From assembly GCA_945883145.1 (NCBI GenBank), contig CAMCXB010000018.1, positions 1 to 39,748 on the forward strand: a stretch of 39,748 nt of DNA, in the 5' to 3' direction. Both the position numbers and the translations under genes were made by a program. The DNA is from Bordetella parapertussis (GTDB lineage Bacteria; Pseudomonadota; Gammaproteobacteria; Burkholderiales; Burkholderiaceae_D). Under the pieces are notes generated by a model that was not told where the DNA came from, did no database searches, and saw nothing but the letters and a program-made list of their open reading frames with translations. Below are positions 18,434 to 28,600 of the stretch, piece by piece; position 1 is the first letter of the stretch, and the number at the start of each line of letters is the position of its first letter.

Positions 18434-18466
18434 GATTAATCTTCCTCTTTTTGAGTATTTTTCCCC

Positions 18467-19285
18467 ATGTCCACCTACGCCATAGGCGATATTCAGGGCT
18501 GCGCCGAGCGTCTCGATGCTTTGCTGGTTCTTATTCATGCAGAATCGCCCGATGCAAAATTGATTTTTCTGGGCGATTTAGTTAATCGTGGTCCAAATTC
18601 GCTAGCAACTTTGCGCAAAATTCGTGACATGGGCGCGCGCGCGCAAGTGGTGTTGGGTAATCATGATCTACATTTATTAGCGGTGTCGCAAGGCATACGC
18701 AAGCCGCATCCGGCTGACACCGTGATGGAGATACTAGAAGCCGATGACAGAGAAGAACTACTGACTTGGTTACGTCATCAGTCACTCGCCCTCTATGAAC
18801 AAGAGCATTTACTGGTTCATGCAGGTGTACTACCGCAATGGAGCATCACACAAGTTTTATCACTGGCTAAGGAAGTAGAAACTAGCTTACGAAGTGAACA
18901 CTGGGTGGATTTTTTGCGTGAGATGTATGGCAATCAACCCACTAGTTGGGATGACAATCTACAAGGTGCAGCACGCATGCGTTGTATCGTGAATGGTTTA
19001 ACGCGTTTACGTTATTGCACTGCTGATGGAGAGATGGAATTTATTACGAAAGAATCACCAGGCAATCCCATGCCAGGTTACATGCCTTGGTTTACCGTTC
19101 CGAATCGACTGACTGCAACAACCACAGTTGTGTTTGGACACTGGTCTACTCTTGGACTTTCACTGCAAGATAACATCATAGGACTGGATACGGGGTGCGT
19201 ATGGGGCGGCAAACTTACTGCATTGCGACTTGCTGATCGCGCTTTACTGCAAGTATCTTGCCCTCCTTATCAGCGTCCGTTTTAA
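18467..19285 (+). CDS. apaH: Symmetrical bis(5'-nucleosyl)-tetraphosphatase
   Basis: Hydrolyses Ap4A symmetrically to two ADP. 272 residues. Metallophosphoesterase motifs are in order: GDIQG at 7-11, GDLVNRGP at 36-43, GNHD at 64-67, then LLVHAGVLPQW and FGHWSTLGL with the C-terminal GLDTGCVWGG. ApaH also removes Np4 caps from RNA in characterised bacteria. It has its own promoter candidate and is transcribed divergently from rfbB. It converges on plsC with only 9 nt between the two stops. Confidence 0.95.
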   Translation: MSTYAIGDIQGCAERLDALLVLIHAESPDAKLIFLGDLVNRGPNSLATLRKIRDMGARAQVVLGNHDLHLLAVSQGIRKPHPADTVMEILEADDREELLTWLRHQSLALYEQEHLLVHAGVLPQWSITQVLSLAKEVETSLRSEHWVDFLREMYGNQPTSWDDNLQGAARMRCIVNGLTRLRYCTADGEMEFITKESPGNPMPGYMPWFTVPNRLTATTTVVFGHWSTLGLSLQDNIIGLDTGCVWGGKLTALRLADRALLQVSCPPYQRPF

Positions 19286-19294
19286 ATCTCTGTA

Positions 19295-20038
19295 TTAAAT
19301 TTTTACCTCAAGTGCCTGTGCAATTTTTGCTTGCATCGTTACCGCAAGCTCTCTTCTATGTGCACCGGCACTACTGACTGCAGGTAAGCGAATTAACTCT
19401 GCATGCATGGCAGGATGACGCAATATCATCAACACGCTTTCTGCAAAACTCATCTCACCAATGAAATCAGCAGCAGGATGATAATTACCTGCTGCATCGC
19501 GATAGCGAATTGCATAAGCTTGTACTGGCACTTGCGCTTCAATTGCAGCTTCAAATAAATTTGCATGAAATGGTAATACCGTACCTTGTGCTGAAGTTGT
19601 ACCTTCAGGGAAGAAAGCGACACGCTCTCCGTTATGTATGCTTTGCACTAGTCCAGCATAAATACGTCGCACATCACGCTGCTTACCACGCGCGATAAAA
19701 ATCGTTCCTGATTTATCACATAACCAACCTATTAAAGGCCAATCACGGATATCTGATTTCGCTACAAAGCGACAAGCATGCACACTGTTAATGACGAAGA
19801 TATCTAACCAAGAAATATGATTACAGATGATGAGTGCAGGAGACACTGGCTCAGCTTGTGCTGTGTGATTGACTTGCAGGCTAACGCCACAAATTGCAAT
19901 CAGTTGAGCTGACCAACGTTGTATACGTCGCTCTCTACCCGCATGATCAAGAAAAGGAAATAGTAAGCCGCACTTAATGAGCCCTACACATAAATGTATA
20001 GCTAATCTCAGCAAACGAAAAATTGGAACGCCCTGCAT
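19295..20038 (-). CDS. plsC: 1-acyl-sn-glycerol-3-phosphate acyltransferase
   Basis: Membrane acyltransferase making phosphatidic acid from lysophosphatidic acid. The acyltransferase HX4D motif is NHISWLD (His74, Asp79) and the substrate motif FPEGTTS is at 143-149. A hydrophobic N-terminal segment (about residues 6-28) would anchor it. The start is ATG 20038 (247 residues); a GTG at 20044 in the same frame is an alternative. It is last in the yqgE-ruvX-pyrR-pyrB-pyrC'-plsC run, 9 nt after pyrC'. It could acylate another lipid, since this superfamily is broad. Confidence 0.9.
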   Translation of the reverse strand: MQGVPIFRLLRLAIHLCVGLIKCGLLFPFLDHAGRERRIQRWSAQLIAICGVSLQVNHTAQAEPVSPALIICNHISWLDIFVINSVHACRFVAKSDIRDWPLIGWLCDKSGTIFIARGKQRDVRRIYAGLVQSIHNGERVAFFPEGTTSAQGTVLPFHANLFEAAIEAQVPVQAYAIRYRDAAGNYHPAADFIGEMSFAESVLMILRHPAMHAELIRLPAVSSAGAHRRELAVTMQAKIAQALEVKI

Positions 20039-20047
20039 AGTCACAAC

Positions 20048-21337
20048 CTATGTGCGACTAAAGACGATACGACCTGCCACTAAAGTAGTGTGTACTTGGC
20101 CTTGTAATTCATAACCTAAGAATGGTGTGTGTTTACCTTGGCTTAATAAAGCTGAGGCTTGAACAGTCCACATGGTGTCTGGATTAAAGATACAGATATC
20201 TGCTGCACTTCCTACACTCAACTGACCAGCAGTTAAACCAGCAACGCGTGCAGCATCAACTGTGATACGTGAGAGTGCTAGTTTTAGTCGTTGATCTGCT
20301 TGTGCTACTGATGCATCTGCCCACTTCAGTGCCAGTGAGAGTAGCAACTCTAAGCCCGTTGCACCTGGTGAGGCTTCGCCAAACGGCAGCAGTTTTTCAT
20401 CATCATCTACTGGTGTGTGATCAGAACAAATTGCATCGACTGTGCCATCAGCTACCGCAGCACAAATCGCTTCTCTATCACGTTGACTACGTAGTGGTGG
20501 AACCATACGTGCATTTGAATCAAAGAATCCTATGTCTGCATCAGTGAGATGTAAATGATGGGCACCGACATCGCAAGTGACAGGCAATCCTTCTGCTTTT
20601 GCAGCTCGCACTAAAGCAATACCATCAGCAGAAGATAAACGACATAAATGCACACGTGCGCCAGTCGATCGCATTAATTCAAAAATAGTATGCAAGGCGA
20701 TGGTCTCACTAATGACGGGCACACCTGCTAAACCTAAACGCGATGCGAAAGGACCGCTATGCGCAATTCCGCCCTTACCTAAATGTGGATCTTGCGGACG
20801 CAACCATACGGTGTAGCCAAAAGTTTGCGCATATTGCAAGGCACGTAACAACACCGTTGTATCTTGTATGGCATGTTCAGCTTGCGAGAAACCTACACAG
20901 CCTGCTTCAGTTAACTCAGCCATTTCAGTCAATTCATGTCCTTTGAGTGCAATCGTTAATGCACCTAAGGGATAGACATGCGACTGATTCAAACTGCGTG
21001 CTCTATGCACCAGCATTTCAACTAAACCGGGTTCATCTAATGCAGGATCGGTATCTGGAGGACAAACTAAACTCGTGACACCGCCTGCTAATGCAGCTTG
21101 TAATTCTGATTCAAGAGTCGCTTTATACTCATAGCCTGGCTCTCTTAAGCGCACTGATAAATCCACCAAGCCGGGTGCCACAATTAAACCGCTCGCATCA
21201 ATTTTTTGTTCAGCGACAAAACCTGCCGGTGCTTTTCCTATTGCAGCAACCTTGCCATCTATGATGAATAGATCTTGCTTAGCATCGATCTGATTAGCAG
21301 GATCAATTAAGCGTCCATTTGTGATCTGAAGTTTCAT
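20048..21337 (-). CDS. pyrC: Dihydroorotase-like protein PyrC' (probably inactive)
   Basis: 429 residues with a full type I dihydroorotase fold (IDASGLIVAPGLVDL start, GATGLELLLSLAL, SVGSAADICIF ending). The zinc-binding HxH of active enzymes (VDxHxHLREPG) reads VDLSVRLREPG, with Ser61 and Arg63 in place of both histidines. Further His sites are also changed: VHLCRLSSA has Arg where active enzymes have His, and the strand with WLRPQDPHLG lacks the usual His-x-Glu. The gene is 50 nt after pyrB. In pseudomonads an inactive DHOase homologue of this kind (PyrC', also called PyrX) is required as a structural partner of ATCase. I infer the same role here, with a true dihydroorotase elsewhere in the genome. 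The protein is not truncated, arguing for a retained structural function. Confidence 0.9.
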   Translation of the reverse strand: MKLQITNGRLIDPANQIDAKQDLFIIDGKVAAIGKAPAGFVAEQKIDASGLIVAPGLVDLSVRLREPGYEYKATLESELQAALAGGVTSLVCPPDTDPALDEPGLVEMLVHRARSLNQSHVYPLGALTIALKGHELTEMAELTEAGCVGFSQAEHAIQDTTVLLRALQYAQTFGYTVWLRPQDPHLGKGGIAHSGPFASRLGLAGVPVISETIALHTIFELMRSTGARVHLCRLSSADGIALVRAAKAEGLPVTCDVGAHHLHLTDADIGFFDSNARMVPPLRSQRDREAICAAVADGTVDAICSDHTPVDDDEKLLPFGEASPGATGLELLLSLALKWADASVAQADQRLKLALSRITVDAARVAGLTAGQLSVGSAADICIFNPDTMWTVQASALLSQGKHTPFLGYELQGQVHTTLVAGRIVFSRT

Positions 21338-21387
21338 CTCTTATTCTCGTTATTCAGCATTTTATTAAGTCAGACACAGATAATTTT

Positions 21388-22347
21388 TTAAGTACCAGCC
21401 AACATACTCATGACTGCCATGCGTACAGCGATACCAAAGGTCACTTGCGGCAGTATTACCGCTTGCGAACCATCGGCCACAGCAGAATCAATTTCTACAC
21501 CACGATTCATAGGACCGGGATGCATCACAATCGCATCAGGCTTTGCTAATGCCAGTCGCTCTGGAGTTAAGCCATAGCTTTTAAAATATTCTTGTGCCGA
21601 TGGTAAAAGTGCGCCTGTCATACGTTCATTTTGCAAGCGCAACATGATGATGACATCGACTCCATTTAAACCTTCATTCATATCAGTAAAGACACGTACA
21701 CCCATTTGTTCTAAACCACTAGGCAACAAGGTACGTGGTCCAATAGCTCTCACTTCAGGCACACCTAAGGTGGTTAAGCCATGAATGTCTGAGCGTGCTA
21801 CGCGACTATGTAAAATATCGCCCACAACGGCTACAGTAAGATTAGTAAAATCTTTTTTGTAGTGACGTATGGTGTACATGTCCAACAATCCTTGCGTAGG
21901 ATGCGCATGTCGTCCATCACCTGCATTCACTACATGAACATGGGATTGTCCGGTTTCGATTAAGTGTTTAGCGATCAGATAAGGCGCACCTGATTCAGCA
22001 TGTCGTACAACAAACATATCAGCATGCATGGCTGCTAAATTATCAATGGTGTCGAGTAGAGATTCACCTTTACTCGCACTCGATGCAGAAATATTCAGAT
22101 TAATGACATCCGCAGATAAACGCTTGGCGGCAATTTCAAAGGTGGTACGTGTGCGGGTAGAATTTTCAAAGAATAAATTAAATACACTTTTACCACGCAT
22201 GAGCGGGACTTTTTTTACATCCCTATCACCGACTCCGACAAAAGAAGAAGCTGTGTCGAGTATACGAGTAACTACTGCGCGGGGCAGACCTTCTATGGTG
22301 ATTAAATGTTGAAACTCACCGTTTTTATTTAATTGCGGATTATGCAT
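21388..22347 (-). CDS. pyrB: Aspartate carbamoyltransferase catalytic subunit
   Basis: Condenses carbamoyl phosphate with aspartate, the first committed step of UMP synthesis. 319 residues. The carbamoyl-phosphate motif STRTR is at 63-67 in FFENSTRTRTTFE. HPTQGLLDMYTI and the late MHPGPMNRGVEI are also present. The start overlaps the pyrR stop by 8 nt, showing coupling. The neighbouring inactive DHOase-like gene suggests the PyrB/PyrC' dodecameric type of enzyme (as in Pseudomonas) rather than the E. coli PyrB/PyrI type. No pyrI is present. Confidence 0.97.
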   Translation of the reverse strand: MHNPQLNKNGEFQHLITIEGLPRAVVTRILDTASSFVGVGDRDVKKVPLMRGKSVFNLFFENSTRTRTTFEIAAKRLSADVINLNISASSASKGESLLDTIDNLAAMHADMFVVRHAESGAPYLIAKHLIETGQSHVHVVNAGDGRHAHPTQGLLDMYTIRHYKKDFTNLTVAVVGDILHSRVARSDIHGLTTLGVPEVRAIGPRTLLPSGLEQMGVRVFTDMNEGLNGVDVIIMLRLQNERMTGALLPSAQEYFKSYGLTPERLALAKPDAIVMHPGPMNRGVEIDSAVADGSQAVILPQVTFGIAVRMAVMSMLAGT

Positions 22348-22843
22348 GGTCTACCGTCAGGGTAAGGCGGCCGTCATCAGCCTTTTTCAAAATAAGTGAT
22401 TGATTTTCTTCTAGCTTAATTTTTTTCGCTACAAAATCTGCTGCGACTGGTAATTGTCTTCCACCTCTATCTAACAAGGCAGCCAACATGATTCTGGCTG
22501 GCCTACCATAATCAAACAAAGTATTGATGGCAGCACGTGTGGTGCGTCCTGTGTATAAGACATCATCAACTAGTAAAATTGTGGCGCCTTCAATTTCAAA
22601 CGGTATATGGCTAGGTTTAACATCGGCGTGTAAACCGCGCTTTGCATAATCATCGCGATAAAACGATACATCGAGAAAACCTATCTCTGTGATTTGCAAG
22701 CTTTTCGCTAGTCTCTCTGCTAACCAAGCACCACCTGAATAAATACCTACTATCGCAAGCCGCTGCATACCAGTCAGCTCTTGTTTGACTTGTGCTTCTA
22801 GAGTTTGATACAACGCTTCTGCGTCAAGTTCGGGTAGAGTCAT
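22340..22843 (-). CDS. pyrR: PyrR: pyrimidine operon regulator / uracil phosphoribosyltransferase
   Basis: Type I phosphoribosyltransferase fold with the PRPP loop VDDVLYTGRT at residues 92-101 and SGGAWLAERLA upstream. The frame is open to 22939, but the first 32 codons lie inside ruvX and look non-native. ATG 22843 (MTLPELDAEALYQTL, 167 residues) or ATG 22849 is the likely start, overlapping the end of ruvX by about 20 nt. In Bacillus PyrR binds pyr mRNA to cause attenuation; proteobacterial members are less studied. I see no PyrR-type attenuator hairpin before pyrR or pyrB, so regulation by RNA binding is not supported here. UPRTase activity is plausible. Confidence 0.93.
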   Translation of the reverse strand: MTLPELDAEALYQTLEAQVKQELTGMQRLAIVGIYSGGAWLAERLAKSLQITEIGFLDVSFYRDDYAKRGLHADVKPSHIPFEIEGATILLVDDVLYTGRTTRAAINTLFDYGRPARIMLAALLDRGGRQLPVAADFVAKKIKLEENQSLILKKADDGRLTLTVDHA

Positions 22844-23219
22844 AATCATCAAAATATTGTTGAAGAATGATGGCAGCAGCTTGATCATCCACAGGTTGAT
22901 TTTGTTGTTGCACCAGCACGGCAGAGGAATAACGTTCATCTACTAACACTGTCGCTATGCCAAAACGCCCGTGCAACTGATTCGCAAAGCGTCGGCAGCG
23001 TTGGGTCATTTCATGCTCCTCACCATCTGGATGTAATGGCAGACCAACTACCGCCAGTTGTGGCTGCCATTCTTGTACTAACAGTGCTATCGCATTAAAT
23101 TTTTCTTCGTTACTTGCAGCAGTAATGATAGTCAAAGGACTCGCTTGCTTTAAAACAGTATTACCAACAGCGACACCTATGCGTTTTAGGCCAAAGTCAA
23201 AGGCCAATATAGTTTTCAC
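22824..23219 (-). CDS. ruvX: RuvX/YqgF: putative pre-16S rRNA nuclease
   Basis: Small RNase H-fold nuclease, 131 residues. The N-terminal FDFGLKRIGVAVG motif carries the first metal Asp (Asp8). VVGLPLHPDGEEHEMTQRC and VLVDERYSS supply the family's middle and late acidic residues. In E. coli the homologue matures the 5' end of 16S rRNA; older annotation calls it a Holliday junction resolvase. It starts 31 nt after yqgE and its end overlaps the pyrR start by about 20 nt. Confidence 0.93.
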   Translation of the reverse strand: MKTILAFDFGLKRIGVAVGNTVLKQASPLTIITAASNEEKFNAIALLVQEWQPQLAVVGLPLHPDGEEHEMTQRCRRFANQLHGRFGIATVLVDERYSSAVLVQQQNQPVDDQAAAIILQQYFDDYDSTRT

Positions 23220-23250
23220 GCTGTTAGGTTTTCACAAAAAACTGCATCAA

Positions 23251-23922
23251 TCACGCATGCCCTGCATCGCCAGTCAAACGGCTAGGGTCTATACCGAGTA
23301 AATTCATGGCAGCGACAAAGCGTTCTTGTATGGGTATCTCAAACAAGATTGCAGGATCTGCACGCACAGTCAACCAACCGTTACGCAAAATTTCTTCTTC
23401 TAATTGACCGGCACTCCATCCGGCACAACCCAAGGTGACTAAAAAACGGCTAGGGCCAGATCCGGCTGCAATCGATTCCAACACATCACGCGAGGTGGTT
23501 AATGCGAGATCATCATTAATTTTTAATGATGAACTGTATGTCGTAGCAGAAGTATGCAAAACAAAACCTCGCTCGACTTGTACCGGACCACCAAACATCA
23601 CAGGTTCAGCAGGGAGTAAACCTGCATGCGGATTAATCTCTAGCGTCATATCTAAACGCGAGAATAAAACATCCATCGTCATGTCGGTTGGTTTATTAAT
23701 AATCACGCCCAATGCACCACCTATATGGTGCTCACACAGATAGACCACGGTGCCACCGAATATGGGATTTAACATGGAAGGCATAGCGATTAAGAAGTGA
23801 TCCGATAAATCGAGTTTGACTTCGTTATCTGCAGCTTGGGGAATAGAATAAATGCGATCATCCTCTGCTGAAACGGAGGGTGAAGTGAGAGAGGCGGGAC
23901 GTATCTTGCCTTGCTTGGCCAT
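23251..23922 (-). CDS. yqgE: YqgE/AlgH family protein (UPF0301)
   Basis: Conserved protein of unknown biochemical role. The family core begins at LSDHFLIAMPSMLNPIFGGTVVYLCEH and continues with GALGVIINKP, VMFGGPVQVERGFVLH and the late LGCAGWSAGQLEEEI. The frame extends upstream to 24069, but that extension overlaps the photolyase leader and lacks family similarity. ATG 23922 (MAKQGKIRPAS, 223 residues) is preferred, though homologues usually start still nearer to the core. First gene of the yqgE-ruvX-pyr operon, next to ruvX as in most proteobacteria. Confidence 0.92.
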   Translation of the reverse strand: MAKQGKIRPASLTSPSVSAEDDRIYSIPQAADNEVKLDLSDHFLIAMPSMLNPIFGGTVVYLCEHHIGGALGVIINKPTDMTMDVLFSRLDMTLEINPHAGLLPAEPVMFGGPVQVERGFVLHTSATTYSSSLKINDDLALTTSRDVLESIAAGSGPSRFLVTLGCAGWSAGQLEEEILRNGWLTVRADPAILFEIPIQERFVAAMNLLGIDPSRLTGDAGHA

Positions 23923-24127
23923 AGCCTTGATTTTATCAGCTTTGCAGATTCTTAGATCGATAGTTCCATCGTTTTTACACAATCTATCTCGTCTGCGACA
24001 TTCTAAAATGTAAACCAAACATGCAGTGGCAAGAAATAATGCCCAAGAAACGCTACACTTCCCGCTCATTCTTTCATCTGCTGGTGCTATTGCAGCGCTA
24101 ATCCCTGTTCACATTCGACTTTCTAAC

Positions 24128-25624
24128 ATGACCGATATGACAAGATTTGATCATTCACTGGTATGGCTACGCCGTGATTTGCGCCTATTTGATCAGGCTG
24201 CACTGCATCAGGCTTTACTACAAAGCCGCCATGTGTATGTTGCTTTCATTTTTGATAAAGCTATTTTGACTCCGTTGCTAGAGAACGGCGTAGAAGATAG
24301 ACGCGTCGCTTTTATTCACGCGAGTTTGTTGGAGTTGGATGCCGAGCTCAAGAAACTAGGCGCAAGTCTGATTGTGCGTCATGCTGATGCAGCGGATGAC
24401 ATCCCCCTTCTTGCGAAACAACTAAGCGTGCAAGCTGTTTTTGTAAATCATGACTATGAACCGAATGCGATAGCACGGGATGCAAAAGTGCAATCCGCAT
24501 TAGAAAAAGATGGTCGCGTCATGTTGAGTTATAAAGACCAAGTTATCTTTGAAAAAAGTGAAGTGCTCTCCTTGCAAGGCAAACCTTTTTCTGTTTTCAC
24601 ACCGTACAAAAATGCATGGTTGAAAAAATGCCAGACTGCGCCAGGTGAATTTGATTTATCTCTGTTAGCACCCTACCCGACCAAAGCACAACGCGGTCAG
24701 TTATTACCTGCTCCAAGCACTGAAAAAATTCCTGCTTTATCGGAGATGGGATTTGCCGAATGTGATTTACATGCACTGAAGATCCCAACTGGTATGCAAG
24801 GCGGTCAAACTCTATTAGATGACTTTGTGCATCGCATGTCACAGTATGATGAGACACGTAATTTCCCTGCTGTGAAAGGCCCTTCTTATTTATCCGTACA
24901 TTTACGTTTTGGTACGGTATCGATACGCGCTTTAGCTAGACGTGCAATGGAAGCGATTCAATCTGGTACCGGAGGAACAGGTACTGCTGTGTGGTTAGCA
25001 GAGTTAATTTGGCGCGATTTTTATTTTATGATTTTGCATCACAACCCACATGTGGTGCAGGGTGCTTTTAAAGCAGATTATGATCGTATTGCTTGGGAAA
25101 CCGGACCAAAGGCTGACGCTGCATTTCACGCTTGGTGTGAAGGTAAAACTGGTTATCCTTTAGTGGATGCCGCTATGCTGCAACTCAATCAAACAGGCTA
25201 TATGCACAATCGACTACGTATGGTCACAGCTTGTTTTTTGATTAAAGATTTAGGCATAGACTGGCGACGTGGTGAAGCCTATTTCGCACGACACTTAAAT
25301 GATTTTGATCTCTCCGCTAACAATGGAGGATGGCAATGGGCTTCTTCCTCTGGCTGTGATGCACAGCCTTATTTCCGTATCTTTAATCCGATAACACAAT
25401 CAGAAAAATTTGATGCAGAAGGAAAATTCATTAAACGCTATTTGCCACAATTAGCAAAACTTCATCCTAAACAAATTCATGCGCCATGGTTGCTTACTGC
25501 TATGGAGCTAAGTATGGCGGGCATAGAATTAGGTAGTAACTACCCATATCCTATCGTGGCGCATGATGAAGCTCGTAAAAAAACACTAGCTAGATATGCT
25601 GTGGTGAAAAAAGAAGTGGTTTAG
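24128..25624 (+). CDS. phrB: Deoxyribodipyrimidine photolyase (class I CPD)
   Basis: Light-dependent repair of cyclobutane pyrimidine dimers. The photolyase N-terminal domain starts at HSLVWLRRDLRLFDQAAL. The C-terminal FAD-binding domain contains ELIWRDFYFMILHHNP, the MHNRLRMVTACFLIKDL helix and NDFDLSANNGGWQWASSSGCDAQPYFRIFNP, which line FAD and DNA. The frame is open from 24026, but the start is ATG 24128 or 24137 (about 498 residues); the earlier stretch is not family-like. It is divergent from yqgE across roughly 205 nt in which I see no strong promoter. It converges with pilL, 40 nt apart. The antenna cofactor cannot be decided by eye. Confidence 0.95.
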   Translation: MTDMTRFDHSLVWLRRDLRLFDQAALHQALLQSRHVYVAFIFDKAILTPLLENGVEDRRVAFIHASLLELDAELKKLGASLIVRHADAADDIPLLAKQLSVQAVFVNHDYEPNAIARDAKVQSALEKDGRVMLSYKDQVIFEKSEVLSLQGKPFSVFTPYKNAWLKKCQTAPGEFDLSLLAPYPTKAQRGQLLPAPSTEKIPALSEMGFAECDLHALKIPTGMQGGQTLLDDFVHRMSQYDETRNFPAVKGPSYLSVHLRFGTVSIRALARRAMEAIQSGTGGTGTAVWLAELIWRDFYFMILHHNPHVVQGAFKADYDRIAWETGPKADAAFHAWCEGKTGYPLVDAAMLQLNQTGYMHNRLRMVTACFLIKDLGIDWRRGEAYFARHLNDFDLSANNGGWQWASSSGCDAQPYFRIFNPITQSEKFDAEGKFIKRYLPQLAKLHPKQIHAPWLLTAMELSMAGIELGSNYPYPIVAHDEARKKTLARYAVVKKEVV

Positions 25625-25641
25625 GATGATATTTGCAAAAT

Positions 25642-25656
25642 TTATGCTGCGCATAA
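25642..25656 (-). terminator. Short hairpin between phrB and pilL
   Basis: TTATGC (25642-25647) and GCATAA (25651-25656) form a 6-bp stem with a 3-nt loop in the 40-nt convergent gap. On the minus strand it is followed by ATTTT, so it could weakly terminate the pil operon. There is no T-run on the plus side. Confidence 0.35.
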
Positions 25657-25664
25657 GAACCGCT

Positions 25665-28600
25665 TCAAGCAAAACCTTTTATCAGTGTGAGTAATTCTGT
25701 TTCATTAAAAGGTTTTCCTAAATAAGCAGTGGCACCTAATTCTTTTGCATGGGCACGATGCTTATCAGCAGTCCGAGAAGTAATCATCACGACAGGCAAG
25801 GCACTTGTTTTTGCATCTTGTCGTAGATAATGCAAAAACTCAAAACCATCCATACGTGGCATTTCTATATCAAGCAAAATAATAGAGACTTGCTCTGTTT
25901 GTAAAATCTCTATCGCATGCAATCCATCTCTGGCTAATAAGACGCTATATCCCGCTCGCTCTAACAATCTTTGACTAATTCGTCTAACAGTTAAAGAATC
26001 ATCCACTACTAGCACTTTAAAAATTGGCGTCGCTGCTGTGACGGATGTGGTTTTTTTATTTTTCCTATGCGGATCACTGACTAAAAATAATAAAGGATTA
26101 ATAATTAAAGCAATGCTGCCATCTGGCATAACAGACGCACCCACGATGCCTTTAACTGTAGAGACTTGCGGACCTATATTACGCACTACTACTTCACCAT
26201 TACCTAAGATTGCCTGCACTTCTAGCGCAAGCTGACCGTGTACACCGCGCAAAATAATGACTGAATTCAAAGCCGTTCGTAATTCTGTTTCAGTTGCACC
26301 ATCCTCATCTAATAAGAGTGCTAGTTGATGCAATACGATACGTTCTTTACGCCACAGTATTTCCCCACTTTGTCGTGCTAGTTTTAAATCTGCCAAGGTC
26401 AATTGCAATACCTGTTCCACCATATTGGAAGGCAAAGCGAGTTTTCTATCGCCATGCTGAATAATCACGACTGCTGCAGTGGCTAAACTTAAGGGTAGAA
26501 ATAAAGTGAATGCCACACCCTGACCAGTTTGGCTTTTAACTTGTATGACACCGCGTTGACTTAAGACGGTGTCACGTACAGCATTCATACCTATGCCACG
26601 ACCAGCATTCGCAGTGAGTTCTGCTGAAGTAGAAAACCCAGGTGCAAAAATAGTCTCAGTCAGCGCATCTTCGCTAGGCGTAGCATCCATCGCCAATAAA
26701 CCCATGCTCTTTGCACGCTCAGCAATACGTGCAAAATCTAAACCACGGCCGTCATCACTGACTGTGATGATAATTTCATTTCCTTGTTGAATAAGATTGA
26801 TAAGCAGTTTTCCGCATTTATCTTTGCCTGCTTTTAAACGATCAGCACTGGTTTCAATTCCATGTGTGATTGCATTCCTTAATAAATGTTCAATAGGGCT
26901 AATGATTTTATCGAGCAGACTACGATCAATTTCAGACTGACTGCCAGTCAGTTCCAGTCGCACTTCTCGTTCTGACTCACGCGCCACCTGTCGAACCAGA
27001 TGATGCAGTCGTTCTGATACGCTAGCAAATCGAACTACTCGAACACGTTTAAGATCATTTTGAATTGCACGCGCATATTTTTCATGGCTGTATAAAATGG
27101 CATGCGTTTTTTCTATCTGACGACTCAAGCTACGTTCAATACTAGCGGCATCACTCATACTCTCTGCCATAGTGCGCGTTAATTCTTGTAAACGTGTAAA
27201 ACGATCAAACTCCAAAGGATCAAAGGTCTGCTGCTGAGATGCCTGCATTTTTGATGCAATGCTGGATTCAGCCACGAATTCTAATTCGCGTAATTGCGAA
27301 CGTAATCGCATCAATGTGTCTGTTAAATCGAGCAAAGACTTTTTTTGCTGCTGAATTTCAGCGCTCATTCGAGCGCCATCCACAATCAGTTCAGCAGCTG
27401 AACCTGCTAATCTGTCCATAACATCGGTGCGTACTCTTAATAATGTAGATTCTTGAGGCGTCGATATTGCCTCTGCTGCTGTGAATAATGAAGGCTCTTG
27501 CTCGCTACCTTGATGATTAAGTAATGGCGTATGAAGTGGATCATCAACATGCTGCGCTTGAATTTTTAATTTTGCTAAAGCTGATACGGCGAAATCAAAT
27601 GCGAGCAATAGCTGTGAAATTTTTTCACTATCTCTATTCGGCGCATCAGTTAGCTGCTCTACCTCTGTCTCCATCTGATGGAAATACTGTCCTAATGCTT
27701 TGCATCCTGCCATACGCGCACCGCCTTTCAGCGTATGTAGAATGCGTAATATTGCGTTCGCAGATTCGGTGTTTTGGGGATGATCAAACCAATTCCGTAA
27801 TGCAGCATCTAACTCAGGTAAGTAATCTGTCGCTTCTTCAATGAAGATTGCTACTAACTCTTCATCAGGCTCTTCTTCAGATTCATCATCATATTTTTCT
27901 TCAGTCTCGAACCTAAATTTCTCCTCAATCGACTGCACTTCATACTCTGGCTTGTAGTTGAGTGAATTAATTTCTTCATCTTTGACTACAGCAGAATCAA
28001 TCGATGTGACTGAACTAACCGGTATCCACTCTATTGCAGGATATGCTGCTTGAACCTCATCGATACTTGATACATTCAATGATGTGACACCACTCGCTAC
28101 TAAATCTCCATTCAATCGATCTCTGAGAGTGAGTAATTGCTCGACTAAAGTTAGCTGTGAATCAGGAACAATACCAATCGAAAGATTGTGTAATTGAGCA
28201 GCCAATACTGTTGCACTCTGCATCAGTAAATCTGATGTTATTGGATCTGCGTGTGCTGCATCAGTCAAAAGCTGTAAAACCTGCTCTAAGGCGGTAGATA
28301 ATACACTCATACTAGATACACCCACAGTCGCTGAACTTCCTGCTAAAGAATGCGCTGCATGTGCTGCCGTTTGCAATACATGTTCATCTGGAGATAAGAG
28401 CCAAGCTTGTAAGGCAGTATTAAGTTGTGTAACCAACTGCTGCGCTTCTTTGAGATAAATTTTTTGTAAGGCAGGACTGGCAATTAAGGGCAAAGGCGCA
28501 AGACTTAATGCGTGAGTTGAAATAGGAGATGACTGCTCTGATTTTTGATGGAGCTTTAGTTCTTCTGTGTTCAGCTGCTTTTCAACTTGATTTATTACTA

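Noticed and set aside
18260..18538. 92-codon minus-strand ORF between rfbB and apaH
   Set aside because: It overlaps the start of apaH and the divergent promoter region, and its product shows no family motif or sensible composition.
23923..24069. N-terminal extension of yqgE that looks faintly like a membrane segment
   Set aside because: The YqgE family core starts much later, the extension overlaps the photolyase leader region and has no ribosome site. Chance open frame.
24026..24127. N-terminal extension of the photolyase
   Set aside because: Photolyases begin close to the HSLVWLRRDLR motif; the added 34 residues are not family-like and overlap the opposite open frame.
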